A stretch of DNA of 64,000 nucleotides from Loripinus fragilis (taxonomy: Eukaryota; Mollusca; Bivalvia; Lucinida; Lucinidae), in the NCBI GenBank assembly GCA_964019695.1, contig OZ026524.1, forward strand, positions 26,452,164 to 26,516,163, written 5' to 3'. Position numbers and translations under genes: made by a program. A model generated the notes under the pieces. It had not been told where the DNA came from. It worked only from the letters and a program-made list of their open reading frames with translations, and made no database searches. Below, piece after piece: positions 11,748 to 22,051 of the stretch (the first letter of the stretch is position 1; the number at the start of each line of letters is the position of its first letter).

Positions 11748-12905
11748 ATTGTGGATTAAACTTTTTGGATAATCAGAATAATCTATTTTAATAGAGCTGA
11801 ACCCACATGCTACAGAACCAATTTTTCCATTTGCCAATTCCAGCTAACAAAATGGACCTTTTTAATATGTAGTTCTATGCGTAACGCTCCTTTCATACAC
11901 CCGAGCCATGATTCATTTCTCTCTGTAGAGCTAGAGATCTAAAGTGTTGTCTGAGCCTTCGTCTACACCCATTCTTTGTTTATGTCGTGAGATAGAGAAC
12001 GTTTATCAGGCAAACAGCAAAATGCAGTTTATATGAGAGGTAACTACACTGCCAAAACAAGTATTGCTCAAAACTGTGATAGGTATCAAAGTCCCATGTG
12101 TCGGCTTAGGAACGTCTTATTGTGAAATGAAATGACTAATTGTATTTGTCCCATTCCACATTTACACCCTGCATTAAATAATTGTGTAAAGTTAGCTTGA
12201 TTAATAAGCGCTAATTTATAAATCCCATAATAAAACAATCTGAAGAAATGTCTCTAAAAACTCCATCACGGAATTTGATGATTTGGAAAATGGCCTAGGC
12301 TTCTATATTTCATGAGGTTATACACGTTTGATTATTGGGAATGGAGCCTTGTCACCCATTCTCATAGTTAACAAGCAGGAATTTGACTCTGGGTCAATCT
12401 TTACCCTTGCCCTTCTGAACATTTCAATATGCTACACTCCTCCTCAACTTTCAACCATATATGTTGCATGGTTTCAGTTCTTACAATTGATTCAGAGGCA
12501 GACTGGAAAACAGTTAAGATTCTGATCAGTTGGCTTCTCAGAAGCTGGCCTATCTGGATATCCATTGTTTTCAAAAAAGGATATATCGATAAGCGATTAA
12601 GAGGAATTCTAACACACCTTGCCTATAGAGTCAATGGTAAAAACGTGATATATCAAACAATAATTCTCAGTTTTGAAGACGTGAGGAAAGAGTGCGCTAG
12701 TTGACATCATTTGTTACTGCAAAGTGACGCCAGTCATTGCGTTAGACGGTGTCACATCGATTTAACGCTTGAAAGACGTTACAAATACAAGTAGTCGTAT
12801 GCGACACTGACCAACTGTTGGCAGGAATTCTTCAGTGCAATGGCGGAAAGTTGGAAGAAGCTGAAGACTTTAAATGTGTTTCGTCGTTTATTGTGTGTTA
12901 GAATC
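11748..12905. other. unassigned sequence
   Basis: Two short open frames at 12328-12704 lack recognisable similarity. No repeat family recognised. Confidence 0.45.
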
Positions 12906-13075
12906 GAAATAGATCAACTCTAATGCGTGAATTGTTGAGTAATAATTCACTGTTTGTTGGTCAGTTGTACGAAGATAAATCACTCCTGGTGCGCGCTAAT
13001 GATTTAATCTTTTCAACTGACCTGAAACAGTGCATTATTACTCATCAATTCACTGCTGGAGCTGATCCATTTCTT
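12906..13075. mobile_element. foldback MITE, arms about 85 bp
   Basis: Left arm text GAAATAGATCAACTC, GTGAATTGTTGAGTAATAAT, CACTGTTT, GGTCAGTTG returns inverted in the right arm as CAACTGACC, AAACAGTG, ATTATTACTCATCAATTCAC, GAGCTGATCCATTTC. The arms differ at scattered positions, and the centre is near GGTGCGCGCTAATG. Confidence 0.8.
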
Positions 13076-13731
13076 AATTAAATGCTTGTACGTTCAGTAC
13101 CTTCACACCAAACAGATTTACCGTTAGAAATATGAAAGCAATACCCAACTGTAAGTTTGTCACTTACCCATTGGTATCCTGAGTCAGGTGTCGAAAAGTA
13201 CATTAACTTACAATCTCCCTATTTCCAATCAATACTCTCAGTGCTTTGTGTTTTTTTTTCAATAAAAGGCCAGTACCGTTTGGTATCAAAATGAGAAGGT
13301 GGAAATGTTCCTTGCAAAGCCCCTTATCTTAACTTGCAAATCATAGTTTGTGTGTGGTTACCCTGTGAAAAAATGTGCATTGAAATCAAAACGGGGCTCT
13401 TGTTAGTTTTAACGAATCAATGAATATGGGTTATATAATCAAAGAAGAGGATAGTCAAACTTGGTTCCTCGAACTCAAAAATATTTGTTCGTTGATTCCC
13501 CCAATTTAATGATGGCTGAGTATGTTCTAAGAGTTGAAAGAAAAGACAAATCTGATGGGAAAACATGTTTTAATTATTTATCTTGCTCTGCTTTACAAAC
13601 ATCTATTTAAATCTTTGAACATACGACAGGGAGCCATTCTACGCATGATGGTTTGTGGGATTTATATTGTAGAACGGATGCTTGAAAGGCGGGACTTGAT
13701 CAAATAGTCAACTTCATCAAAGCTACATACC
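13076..13731. other. unassigned; fragment of a dispersed repeat
   Basis: At 13148-13195, AACTGTAAGTTTGTCACTTA and CCATTGGTATCCTGAGTCAG match the repeat at 48330-48375 in the gene's first intron. The rest is unassigned. Confidence 0.5.
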
Positions 13732-13929
13732 CACACCGGATAGGCGGCAATCGAAAACGTTAACACTATCGACGACTGTAGATAAAAAATAGTTAAAAAA
13801 ACAGGGTTTTCCATTGCGAATTGTCGCCCGATTGGCGACAAATGACAGTCGAAAACGCTGTTTCTAGCGATTTTTGATCCGCGTTCGTCGGTTGTTATGA
13901 ACGTTTTCGATTGCCGCCTATCCGGTGTG
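13732..13929. mobile_element. 198-bp MITE with perfect 30-bp inverted ends
   Basis: Left end CACACCGGATAGGCGGCAAT then CGAAAACGTT (13732-13761) is repeated exactly inverted at 13900-13929. The interior has a second inverted pair around GCGAATTGTCGCC / GGCGACAAATGAC. No open frame. Perfect ends suggest recent activity. No clear target duplication beyond a possible 2-3 bases. Confidence 0.9.
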
Positions 13930-14256
13930 ATTAAAAACTCTTCACGATGCTTTAATTTCGAGGTATAATTTTGAGGAAATTTATTACGTGTGAGAAGTAT
14001 AATTTCAAAAATTTTGCCTCGATTTTTTTAATTAGTTGATTAACGGGAATTTTTTTCTTCATATTTAGGGTCGGGGACGAAAAAAACTCTTAATAAAGTT
14101 TTTTGTTTGTTTAGCTTTTCAAACTGTTAAACTAGATGGGTAAACCAACAATCTGTATTATTTTTTTTAGATACTTCATCTTTTTCCTAAAAAATTAAAC
14201 AAGACTATCACTTTTAACAGTGTTACTCTAAAAAACAAGACCAAACTCTGCTCTGG
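13930..14256. other. unassigned sequence
   Basis: AT-rich, nothing recognised. Confidence 0.5.
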
Positions 14257-15537
14257 ACCTGCGTCGCCAGTGCACATCTTCAATGTGCTAACAATCATTA
14301 TGCAAAGTTAGAATATAAAGGAATGAAATCTGTTTGAATTACAGATTACACACAAATAAACGATGTAAGTAATCCAATGGTGGTGTAGACGTAATAATGT
14401 CAAAGTTTAACAATCCCAAAAATATTATCAAATATGCACAAAATATAGGGTGCACACATGTTCAATGTGTTAGCAATCATAACATATTAAGTTTGAATAT
14501 GCAGGAATGAAAACTGTTGGAGTCACAGATTACACAAATCAGACACCCCATAAGCATTTCGGATGGATAAAATATTTAAGTTCAACAGACCTAAAAATGT
14601 GATAATATTTATCAAATGTGCACAAAATAAAAAGTGCGCATGTTCAATGTATGAATAATCGTTATTCAAAGTTTGAATATTAAGGAATGAAAACTTTTGA
14701 GTTACAGATTACACAAACCAGACACCCTCATAGCATTTTACAGAAAAAAATGTAAAAGTTCAAGACCCAAAAAAATGAAAAAAAAAATCATGAAATGTAC
14801 ACAAAATAGTAGGTGCAAATCTTCAATGTATGAACAATCATTATGCAAAGATTGAATATAAAAGAATGAAAACTGTTGGAGTTACAGATTACACAAACCA
14901 GACACCCCCTACGCATTTAGGATGGAAAAATGTCTAAGTTCAACACCCGTAAAAAATGTGAAAATATTTATCAAATGTGCACAAAATAGGAGGTGCACAT
15001 CTTCAATGTGTGAACAATTATTATGCAAAGTTTGAATATAAAGGAATGAAAACTGTTGGAGTTACAGATTACACAAACTAGGCACCCCCTACACATTTCG
15101 GATGAAAAAATTTCTAAGTTCAACACCCTAAAAAAACTGTGAAAATATTTATGAAATGTGCACAAAATAGGAGGTGCACATCTTCAATGTGTGAACAATC
15201 ATTATGCAAAGTTTGAAAATAAAGGAATGAAAACTATTTGAGTTACAGATTACACAAACCTGACACCCTCTACGCATTTCGGATGGAAAAAATGTCTAAG
15301 TTCAACACCCGTAAAAAATGAGAAAATATTTATCAAATGTGCACAAAATAGGAGGTGCACATCTTCAATGTATGAACAATCACTAGGCAAAATTTGAATA
15401 TAAAGGTACAGATTACACAAACTATGCACCCCAAAAGTGTTGCGGACAGACGGACGGACAGACGAACGGACAAACGGACGGACGGACGGACAGAGTGGAC
15501 CCACTACTAGACCTGCTTTCGCTAAAGCGACGCAGGT
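14257..15537. mobile_element. pearl-like element with ~181-bp satellite core
   Basis: Bounded by ACCTGCGTCGC (14257-14267) and its exact inverse GCGACGCAGGT (15527-15537). Between them are about seven tandem units of about 181 bp, each starting GGTGCACATCTTCAATGTGT. Starts fall near 14270, 14450, 14635, 14812, 14993, 15174 and 15355. Each unit carries GAATGAAAACTGTTGGAGTT and ACAGATTACACAAAC. The right end has an (ACGG)n run and a hairpin CCTGCTTTCGCTAAAGCG. Such a structure (inverted ends, tandem core, microsatellite) is known from bivalve pearl elements. Membership here is by structure only. Confidence 0.75.
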
Positions 15538-16024
15538 AGAAACACACAGACAGAATCTTACAAATATGTCACTTTTATTAACACAACAAATAATATTTAG
15601 AGTCGGAGGATAAATTAAAAAAATATTTTTGATTTTTTTTCTACCTTCGTGAAAATTACAGTAGGGGTGGGGGTTATAAATCAACTAATCAAAAATTTCT
15701 GTCCTTATGAAGTGACAGAGGATGGCAAACTACGATGTAAAATGTTTGAGAAATTCAGATCATGAAGTTGGTCGTTACCATGGCAACAGAACAGCTTGCA
15801 TTTGCTTGATACAAGATAATTCTGCATTTTACAAGTCAGTGCGTGACAAAATCATCAAAATGAAAAAGTATGCGCCCAGCGAAGACTCTGATTAGCCTGT
15901 TGATAAACTTCGTAAACAGTTTGGACCCAAATCAGGCTCGACAGAAAATGAAATAATTGTAGTGCACAAATGAATGGTGACTGGAAAGATTCAATGAGCT
16001 GAGAATTGAGGATGACATATAAGT
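15538..16024. other. unassigned; one palindrome-P half
   Basis: AAACAGTTTGGACCCAAATC at 15915-15935 is half of the dispersed palindrome described at 47735. The rest is unassigned. Confidence 0.45.
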
Positions 16025-16025
16025 C

Positions 16026-16180
16026 GTGTCTCACTGAGACTAAATTATTTCATTTCCATAGGCTATTTAAAACGGGGGCGGAGAGGGGGTTCAAACGAAA
16101 CCCCTGAACCCCCTCTAGATCCGCAACATTTAAAAACGAGGGGGGAGGGTTCGAGCGAACCCCCTCTGAATCCGCCACTG
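16026..16180 (-). mobile_element. GGATCCGCC-element, two truncated ends in tandem
   Basis: Contains TCTCACTGAGACTAAATTAT, GGGGTTCAAACGAAACCCC and CCCCCTCTAGATCCGC, followed by a second end CCCCCTCTGAATCCGCCACT. Same family as 17522, 38801 and 57482. Open frames rich in Gly/Ser/Arg/Pro across it are repeat artefacts. Confidence 0.8.
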
Positions 16181-16224
16181 TCGAAGGCTCTTGCGAGACT
16201 AGAGTGCTTGCAGTAAATGAGATA

Positions 16225-16816
16225 CACTGACGCCCGCGTATTTGTCCTGCGAATTCGCGTTTCGTGCGCGTTTTCAATGCGTTGTACGCACGTATGATTT
16301 AAAGTGCGTTGAAAACGCGAATCAACTCGTATCAACGCAAGGCAAGATTCATGAATCTTCATATGTGCTGGGAAGCGTTAGTGCGTTACATGTAACCAAT
16401 CAAAATTGCCTATTTAGAAAAAAACGATATTGAAGTTAGTTGACTTTCTTATAGGTAAATCTAATCTAAACGTTGGAATTTGCTATATTATTGTGCGTAA
16501 CATAATATTATTTCTTACCTCAATGATTTATTTGCTATTTAAATCCTTTTAAACGTCTTTTATCCTAACTATAATGAATGACTAAGTAGCAATGCAATAC
16601 AATGCGAAACTGCGTTGCTACGCAGTGATAAACGTTGATTCGCGTTGATAAATCAGCTGTTTCGATTGGTAGACAGGTAAATGTGTTTCACTGCAGTTCA
16701 ACGCATTATCGGTAACGAGCGGCGATTGGCTATTTGGAATTCGTGTTGAAAATACAGTGCGTATTACCTGCGTTTTCAACGCGAATTTGAAAAGGACAAA
16801 TAGGCAGGCGGTAGTG
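16225..16816. mobile_element. 590-bp MITE with diverged inverted ends
   Basis: Left CACTGACGCCCGCGTATTTG, GAATTCGCGTTT and GCGTTTTCAATGCG return inverted on the right as GCGTTTTCAACGCGAATTTG and GGACAAATAGGCAGGCGGTA. Interior rich in GTTGATTCGCGTTGATAAAT-type text. No transposase frame. Confidence 0.7.
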
Positions 16817-17521
16817 TAAAAAGTGCACATCAGCATTTTTTGTCATTCAGATTCTTATTTCAGGAAGATCAACATGTGATTTTTTTTCTGGCTTTACTGC
16901 TATAATGGTTTATGTCCATCTACTCTTTGCCTGTTTTTTTTTGTTGTCTACTGTTTATTTCTTCAAAATCAACTTTTTCAAATAATCTTTCAGGAATACC
17001 ATGGAGTGTCAAACAGTATGTATCCAGATCAGGCAGGATGCCATTTTCATTTCGGTAACTTTGCTTAATACACGTTTGAATAGTTTAACCGTTTTCGATA
17101 TTTTCACCATAGACGCATCGCATGCAGTTTGCTCATTTTATTTATAAGCAGGTCTGTGTCCGCATTTGCGAGCAGTTTGCCTGAAAAATTTCTGAGAACA
17201 TGTGAGCTGCTTAATTATCTCCAGCGGAACTATTATTGTCTGCACATTAATTCTATATTTGGAAATAATTCCACATGAACAATTGACGCCCATACTTAGT
17301 ACAGAAAAGTAGTTCTTTGGTGAGATATTAAGCACCTGTGTTTCAACCAGGGAAAACACACGTTTCGCAATCAAATATTTCATTGTGCATGATGTCTGTC
17401 ATGGTTATGCTTTGAAAAGTGTACCAAAATTCATGTTTAATAGATATTCATTAGCTAGTATAGAATAGACGTACTTTGCGTGTTTTCATGACCTTTCACT
17501 TTACATATGGGTACATTTACA
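16817..17521. other. unassigned sequence
   Basis: Includes a palindrome-P fragment (CAAACAGTATGTATCCAGAT at 17010). Otherwise nothing recognised. Confidence 0.45.
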
Positions 17522-17740
17522 GGGTCGGATCTAGGATTTCTGGGAATGGGGTTCATATGTATGAAGGTGTGGGGTTCGCTTTGCTGATTTTGTCTAATTT
17601 TTCTAAGATATCCCATGAAAATGAAATAATTTGATCTCACTGAGACCAAATTATTTCATTTCCATAGGCTATTTAAAACGAGGCGGGGGAGGGAAGGGGG
17701 CTCAAACGAACCTCCTGAACCCCCTCTGGATCCGCGACGG
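17522..17740 (-). mobile_element. GGATCCGCC-element, full length
   Basis: About 220 bp from GGGTCGGATCTAGGATTTCT to CCCCCTCTGGATCCGC. The centre is a palindrome AATTTGATCTCACTGAGACC inside AAATGAAAT / ATTTCATTT arms. Opposite orientation to 57482. This copy and 57482 define the intact family. Confidence 0.85.
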
Positions 17741-17980
17741 ATGTAGGCGTTTCTCTCCTTTGTGGTCGAATATTTGACAACCAAAATCAGCATCGACCAT
17801 GTGACTTTGTTGTGCGCTGCTGTCGTCGGTTCGCAAACGCTGGCGTATCTTAATGTCAACGCTCATAGGAGACCCACAGTATCTTGTCCAGGTGGACATC
17901 ACTTTGGAGGATTGGCAAATCCTGGTGTTAACGGGAAAATAATGCATACTGACTTTTTAGGCTGTACTGTTTTTAGAACT

Positions 17981-18390
17981 AGCTGTGGACAGGCAGACAT
18001 GACTTCTGTCTAGGCTGCCAGCCAGCTGACATCATATTTTGCACATAGCAGAGAGCTATATTTAGCAAGCACGAAAAACTTAGCTGTGGACATGTAGACA
18101 TGACTTTTGTCTAGGCTGCCAGCCAGCTGACATCAGATTTTGCACATAGTAGAGAGCTAAATTTAGCAAGCAGAAAAAATTAGCTGTGGACTGGTAGACA
18201 TGATTTTTGTTTAGGCTGCCAGCCAGCTAACATTAGATTTTGCGCATAGCAGAGAGCTAAATTTAGCAAGCAGGAAAAACTTAGCTGTGGACAGGTAGAC
18301 ATAATTTTTGTTTAGGCTGACTGACAGCTAAAACTAGTGTTTGGATTCCTGCCATCAGATTGTTCACTTTCCAGAGTGAAATTTAGCATG
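17981..18390. repeat. 101-bp tandem repeat, about four units
   Basis: AGCTGTGGACAGGTAGACAT starts at 17981, 18082, 18182 and 18283, giving periods of 101, 100 and 101. Each unit has GGCTGCCAGCCAGCTGACAT and AGCAGAGAGCTAAATTTAGC. The fourth unit decays. Confidence 0.9.
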
Positions 18391-18611
18391 CAATAAGCAT
18401 GAGTTTTTGTATAAAGTTGTTGCAGGCAGTGTCAGCCAATGAGATCATGATTTTGCTGACATTCATATATCAATTATTTAGTCATTACCCACATTCACTT
18501 TTCTCACATATGTCTGGAACGACCTCATCAATGCTGTTATAACAAGTTCTTACTACCTTAACTCAAATAGCAAGTATACTTTATATAGCAAGTATATTTC
18601 CATTACTGAAC

Positions 18612-20047
18612 TGGTTTATTAGTTACTTAACTAATAGATTTCAATGAGTTGTTATACCTGGTGGTGTATCTGGTTGGCTTAAGAAACTGGCTGGCGTGCC
18701 TCAAGGCTCTATTCTTGGCACTCTTCTTTTTATGATATTTATAAATGATATAGTTAAAGAAATCCATTCAAACATACGTCTCTTTGCAGACGATACCAGA
18801 TTATATATAATTGTTGAGATCCCTGACTCTACTGCGCAGATACTCAATTTGGACCTAGAAAGACTCTATAATTGGACAGTGCAGTGGCTTCTAAAATTTA
18901 ATCCCATTAAAACCGAATCATTATTGTTCTCTAGAAGGGTTAATCTACAAGATCATCCAACTCTCTTTTTAAATGATGTTCCAATACAAGAAGTTGTATC
19001 TCATAAACATTTAGGGGTGTATTTATCTCAACGTTGCGATTGGCAAAAACATATTGATTTTATCAAAGAAAAAGCTTGGTCTCGAATAAATCTTCTTAGA
19101 ATGTTAAAATTTACAATCAATCGGAAATCTCTTGAAACTATCTACTTTGCTTACATTCGGTCTTTATTAGAATATGCTGATGTCCTATGGAACAACTGTA
19201 CGCAACAACAGTGTAATGAAATTGAAAAAATCCAACTTGAAGCTGGACGTATTGTCACTTGTGCAACAAAACTTGTTGAAATTGACAAACTCTACAAAGA
19301 GCTTGGCTGGTTGAAACTCTCTGAGAGAAGGGATCTTCACAAACTTTTCTTATTCTTTAAAATGAACCATGGTTTATCGCCTCTTTATTTATCAAATCTT
19401 CTACCTCTCCATGTTGGTGAATTATCTTCTTATAGACTTCGAAATGCTGAAAACTATGTAGGCATTCATGCAAACACTTGTGCTTATGCAGAGTCCTATC
19501 TCCCTTCAACCTTACAGGCATGGAATAATCTACCTGAAGCAGTTCGATCAGCAGATACTCTTGCTGCATTTAAACACCTCATTACCCTTGATACACCTAA
19601 AGTACCCGCATATTACGACTGTGGTGATCGACTGGATCAAATCTCACATACATGCCTTAGAACCGAATGTAGTTCCTTAAACCAGCATCTTTTTAGACGC
19701 AACCTGGTATAATGCCTTCAATGTTTACTGTCGTGAGTTGGCTCCCGGTACCGTTAGTTTAACAGGTGACAGGGCCCAGGGCGACGACAGTCAACATTGA
19801 GCTTAGTATACAAAACCCTTATTGTTTATGTCGTGAAATTGAAGATAACAAACACTTCCTTCTGACATGTCCTCGTCATACTCAAATGAGAGCTGAAATG
19901 GTCTTATCCATACAACAAAAAACAAACGTGGAACTAACCACAGATGTTTTGCTTTTCGGCACTGATGCTGTTTCAGATGAGGTTAATACATTTATTTTCA
20001 AAGAAGTGCAGAAATTTATTAAACTTTCCAGGCGTTTCTCTCAGTAA
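18612..20047 (+). pseudogene. non-LTR retrotransposon RT fragment (jockey/CR1-like), dead
   Basis: The conceptual product is the C-terminal half of a LINE reverse transcriptase. In-frame text WFISYLTNR precedes a TGA at 18645, then VPQGSILG at 18696 (a GTG valine, not a start) and the catalytic FADD at 18783-18794. After that come the thumb-region LGVYLS and a YIRSLLEYADVLW block typical of this class. The frame stops at 19712. The C-terminal zinc-knuckle CxC-x7-H-x4-C (CLCR...HFLLTC) resumes in another frame at 19766-20047, after a small palindromic insert. Endonuclease and palm N-terminus are missing, so the copy is 5' truncated as LINEs usually are. It is not a host gene. Confidence 0.9.
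19718..19800. repeat. short hairpin insert inside the LINE
   Basis: TCAATGTTTACTGTCGT (19718-19734) and ACGACAGTCAACATTGA (19784-19800) are inverted with one mismatch and enclose about 50 GC-richer bases. The insert separates the two parts of the RT reading frame. Confidence 0.65.
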
Positions 20048-20220
20048 GAACAATAAAATTATATTGACACTATTTGATAGATTTTCTGGATATTGGGGTG
20101 GGTGGCGAACAAATTGCTCTGCTGTGTGTGCTTCGTCTTTGAATTCAACAATAACGCTATAAGACTCTTTCAAAGTTAGTTTCACTTGCTTTCTTTTATT
20201 TTTTCTCTGTCTCTTTCACA

Positions 20221-20271
<51 letters not shown>

Positions 20272-20650
20272 TTACATTTATTAATCTATTTCCGAATACT
20301 GCATTATTACACCTCTTATAATTTCACATATATTTATAAAACCTTATACCATTTCAAAGCTGGACTACACTGTCAAGATCGTGGTATTGTTAACGCTTGG
20401 GCGTCTTGTGCAAACCACCAGGACGCTGATACGATGCCAAAAGGACGATATGACGTTGTTAATTATAGAATTATACTTTTGAAATGTTGCACCAGCCATA
20501 AACTTGGCATGCCATTCACATTGCATATACCACGCAGGAAATGATTCATATAAGCAGTATTGCTTGTTTTCAAATCCTATTATTTGCTTATATATTATTG
20601 TATTGTTGAAACATGCTTTGTACTTTCAAAATAAATATTGTTTAAACTAA
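20048..20650 (+). mobile_element. probable LINE 3' region
   Basis: Follows the RT C-terminus directly. Contains the (CT)n tract and AT-rich sequence to AATAAATATTGTTTAAAC. Assigned by position only, with no 3' repeat or target duplication found. Confidence 0.35.
20218..20266. repeat. (CT)n microsatellite
   Basis: About 22 uninterrupted CT units. Confidence 0.97.
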
Positions 20651-21007
20651 GTATACTTGTCATATATATTATACAAATAAAATAAAGCTTAAACCAAATA
20701 GCAAGTAGGCATAACTATCATCATGCTAGCCTGTATACCTCAGAGAAACGAGGCTTGTTTTTGTTTGATTTTCACCGATTAGTAGATCTTATATATATAT
20801 CGAGTATTGTTGACATGTGACGTGGTCTTAGCATGCTGGTAATATCGCTCGGTAACACGCTGCTTGAACAGAATTGTGAAGTCTCTAAACGACACAGCTG
20901 TTGTTTTTCTTTGTACTTAGTTGTATAGAACCATATGTTGTGGGTACGTGTACTTTCTTTTAAAAAATCTCCAGCGACTTTATAAAACTGTTTACATGCA
21001 GTATAAA
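20651..21007. other. unassigned sequence
   Basis: Nothing bounded. CCATATGTTGTGGGTAC near 20931 echoes the hairpin MITE at 36629. Confidence 0.4.
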
Positions 21008-21077
21008 GTTTATTATGCTCATAAATGTTAAAATGCCAACAATTGTTGGCATTTTAACATTTATTAGCATGATAAAC
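21008..21077. repeat. 70-bp near-perfect palindrome
   Basis: 35-bp arms centred on AATT at 21043, core ATGTTAAAATGCCAACAATT. Only two mismatches in 35 (GTTTATTATGCTC versus GTTTATCATGCTA). Confidence 0.9.
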
Positions 21078-22051
21078 AGATTGGAAAACCAGGAGGGGGG
21101 TATTTTTAATGAAAAGTGACCCTTTTACGTAAATTTTAATATTTTCTCTTCTTTGTCTATATAAAAATAACCCCCCTTCCCACCACAACACACACAGACA
21201 CACACACACACACTTCTCAAAATTAAGGAGGGGTCAATCCCCAAATCCTCATAGCGGCGTGATAAATACAACATCTGAGAGTTTGAAATCATGAGAAGTC
21301 TTTATTTTCAGCATTTAAATTTTTATGAGCGATTGAAATTTCATGCCCTAGAAAAATGTTTTATAACATCGGGGCCAGGGTTTGTAGTGAAATAAAAAAA
21401 AAGATTTTTTTTTCATTTGTTGGTTTAAAATATAAATCATAACTATACCAGAACTCTAAAGAGCCAGGTTTACTGTCAATTCAATCTGATTAGCTAATCG
21501 TATAAACTGACTTCGAATTTACGTGCGTGAAAATAATCATTTTCCCCCCACAAAAGAATAACTGCATGCCAGACGCCAAGGTCGGAATTCGGTGGAATTG
21601 AGGTGACGCGTATCTTTACCTGCGATTCTGTCCCGAGCGCCAGTAAAACGCTCGTTCAAATCATATACACACTTGTACATTTTGTATTCAGATCAGTGTG
21701 TGTTTATAGCACAGGCTGATCTGAGTACAAATGCACCAGTATTTCTTTTTTACAATAGCCACATTTGAATGCGTAATTGTTGTCTGAAAGTCTCCTAAAA
21801 GTTTTTGTTTAGTGCGTACATTTCTATATCGCTTAGCTGTGTGTTGTTTGCATGTTGATAAGAGCGTTTTTCTCGTGTTTGAAACCTTACCTATTGAGGT
21901 GTACTTTTTTGTTTGAAAAAGATATTATCTGACTTGATTATGACGTCAGAGAACATGATAATTTATTTAACTGCTCACCTATTTAATGACTTGTCATCAG
22001 AAAGGGGCCTTGATTGCATTATACGAACATCGAGGGGCCCAGGTCAGACTA
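21078..22051. other. unassigned; short (CA)n
   Basis: Contains a (CA)n tract at about 21187-21213. Otherwise nothing recognised. Confidence 0.5.

Noticed and set aside
16050..16362. Gly/Ser/Arg-rich minus-strand frames (GGSRGGSGG text), also at 17656-17859
   Set aside because: They fall exactly on GGATCCGCC-element copies. The peptide is a by-product of the repeat.
17702..18013. Overlapping ~80-codon frames on both strands
   Set aside because: They run from a GGATCCGCC-element into the 101-bp repeat. Composition unremarkable and no splice context.
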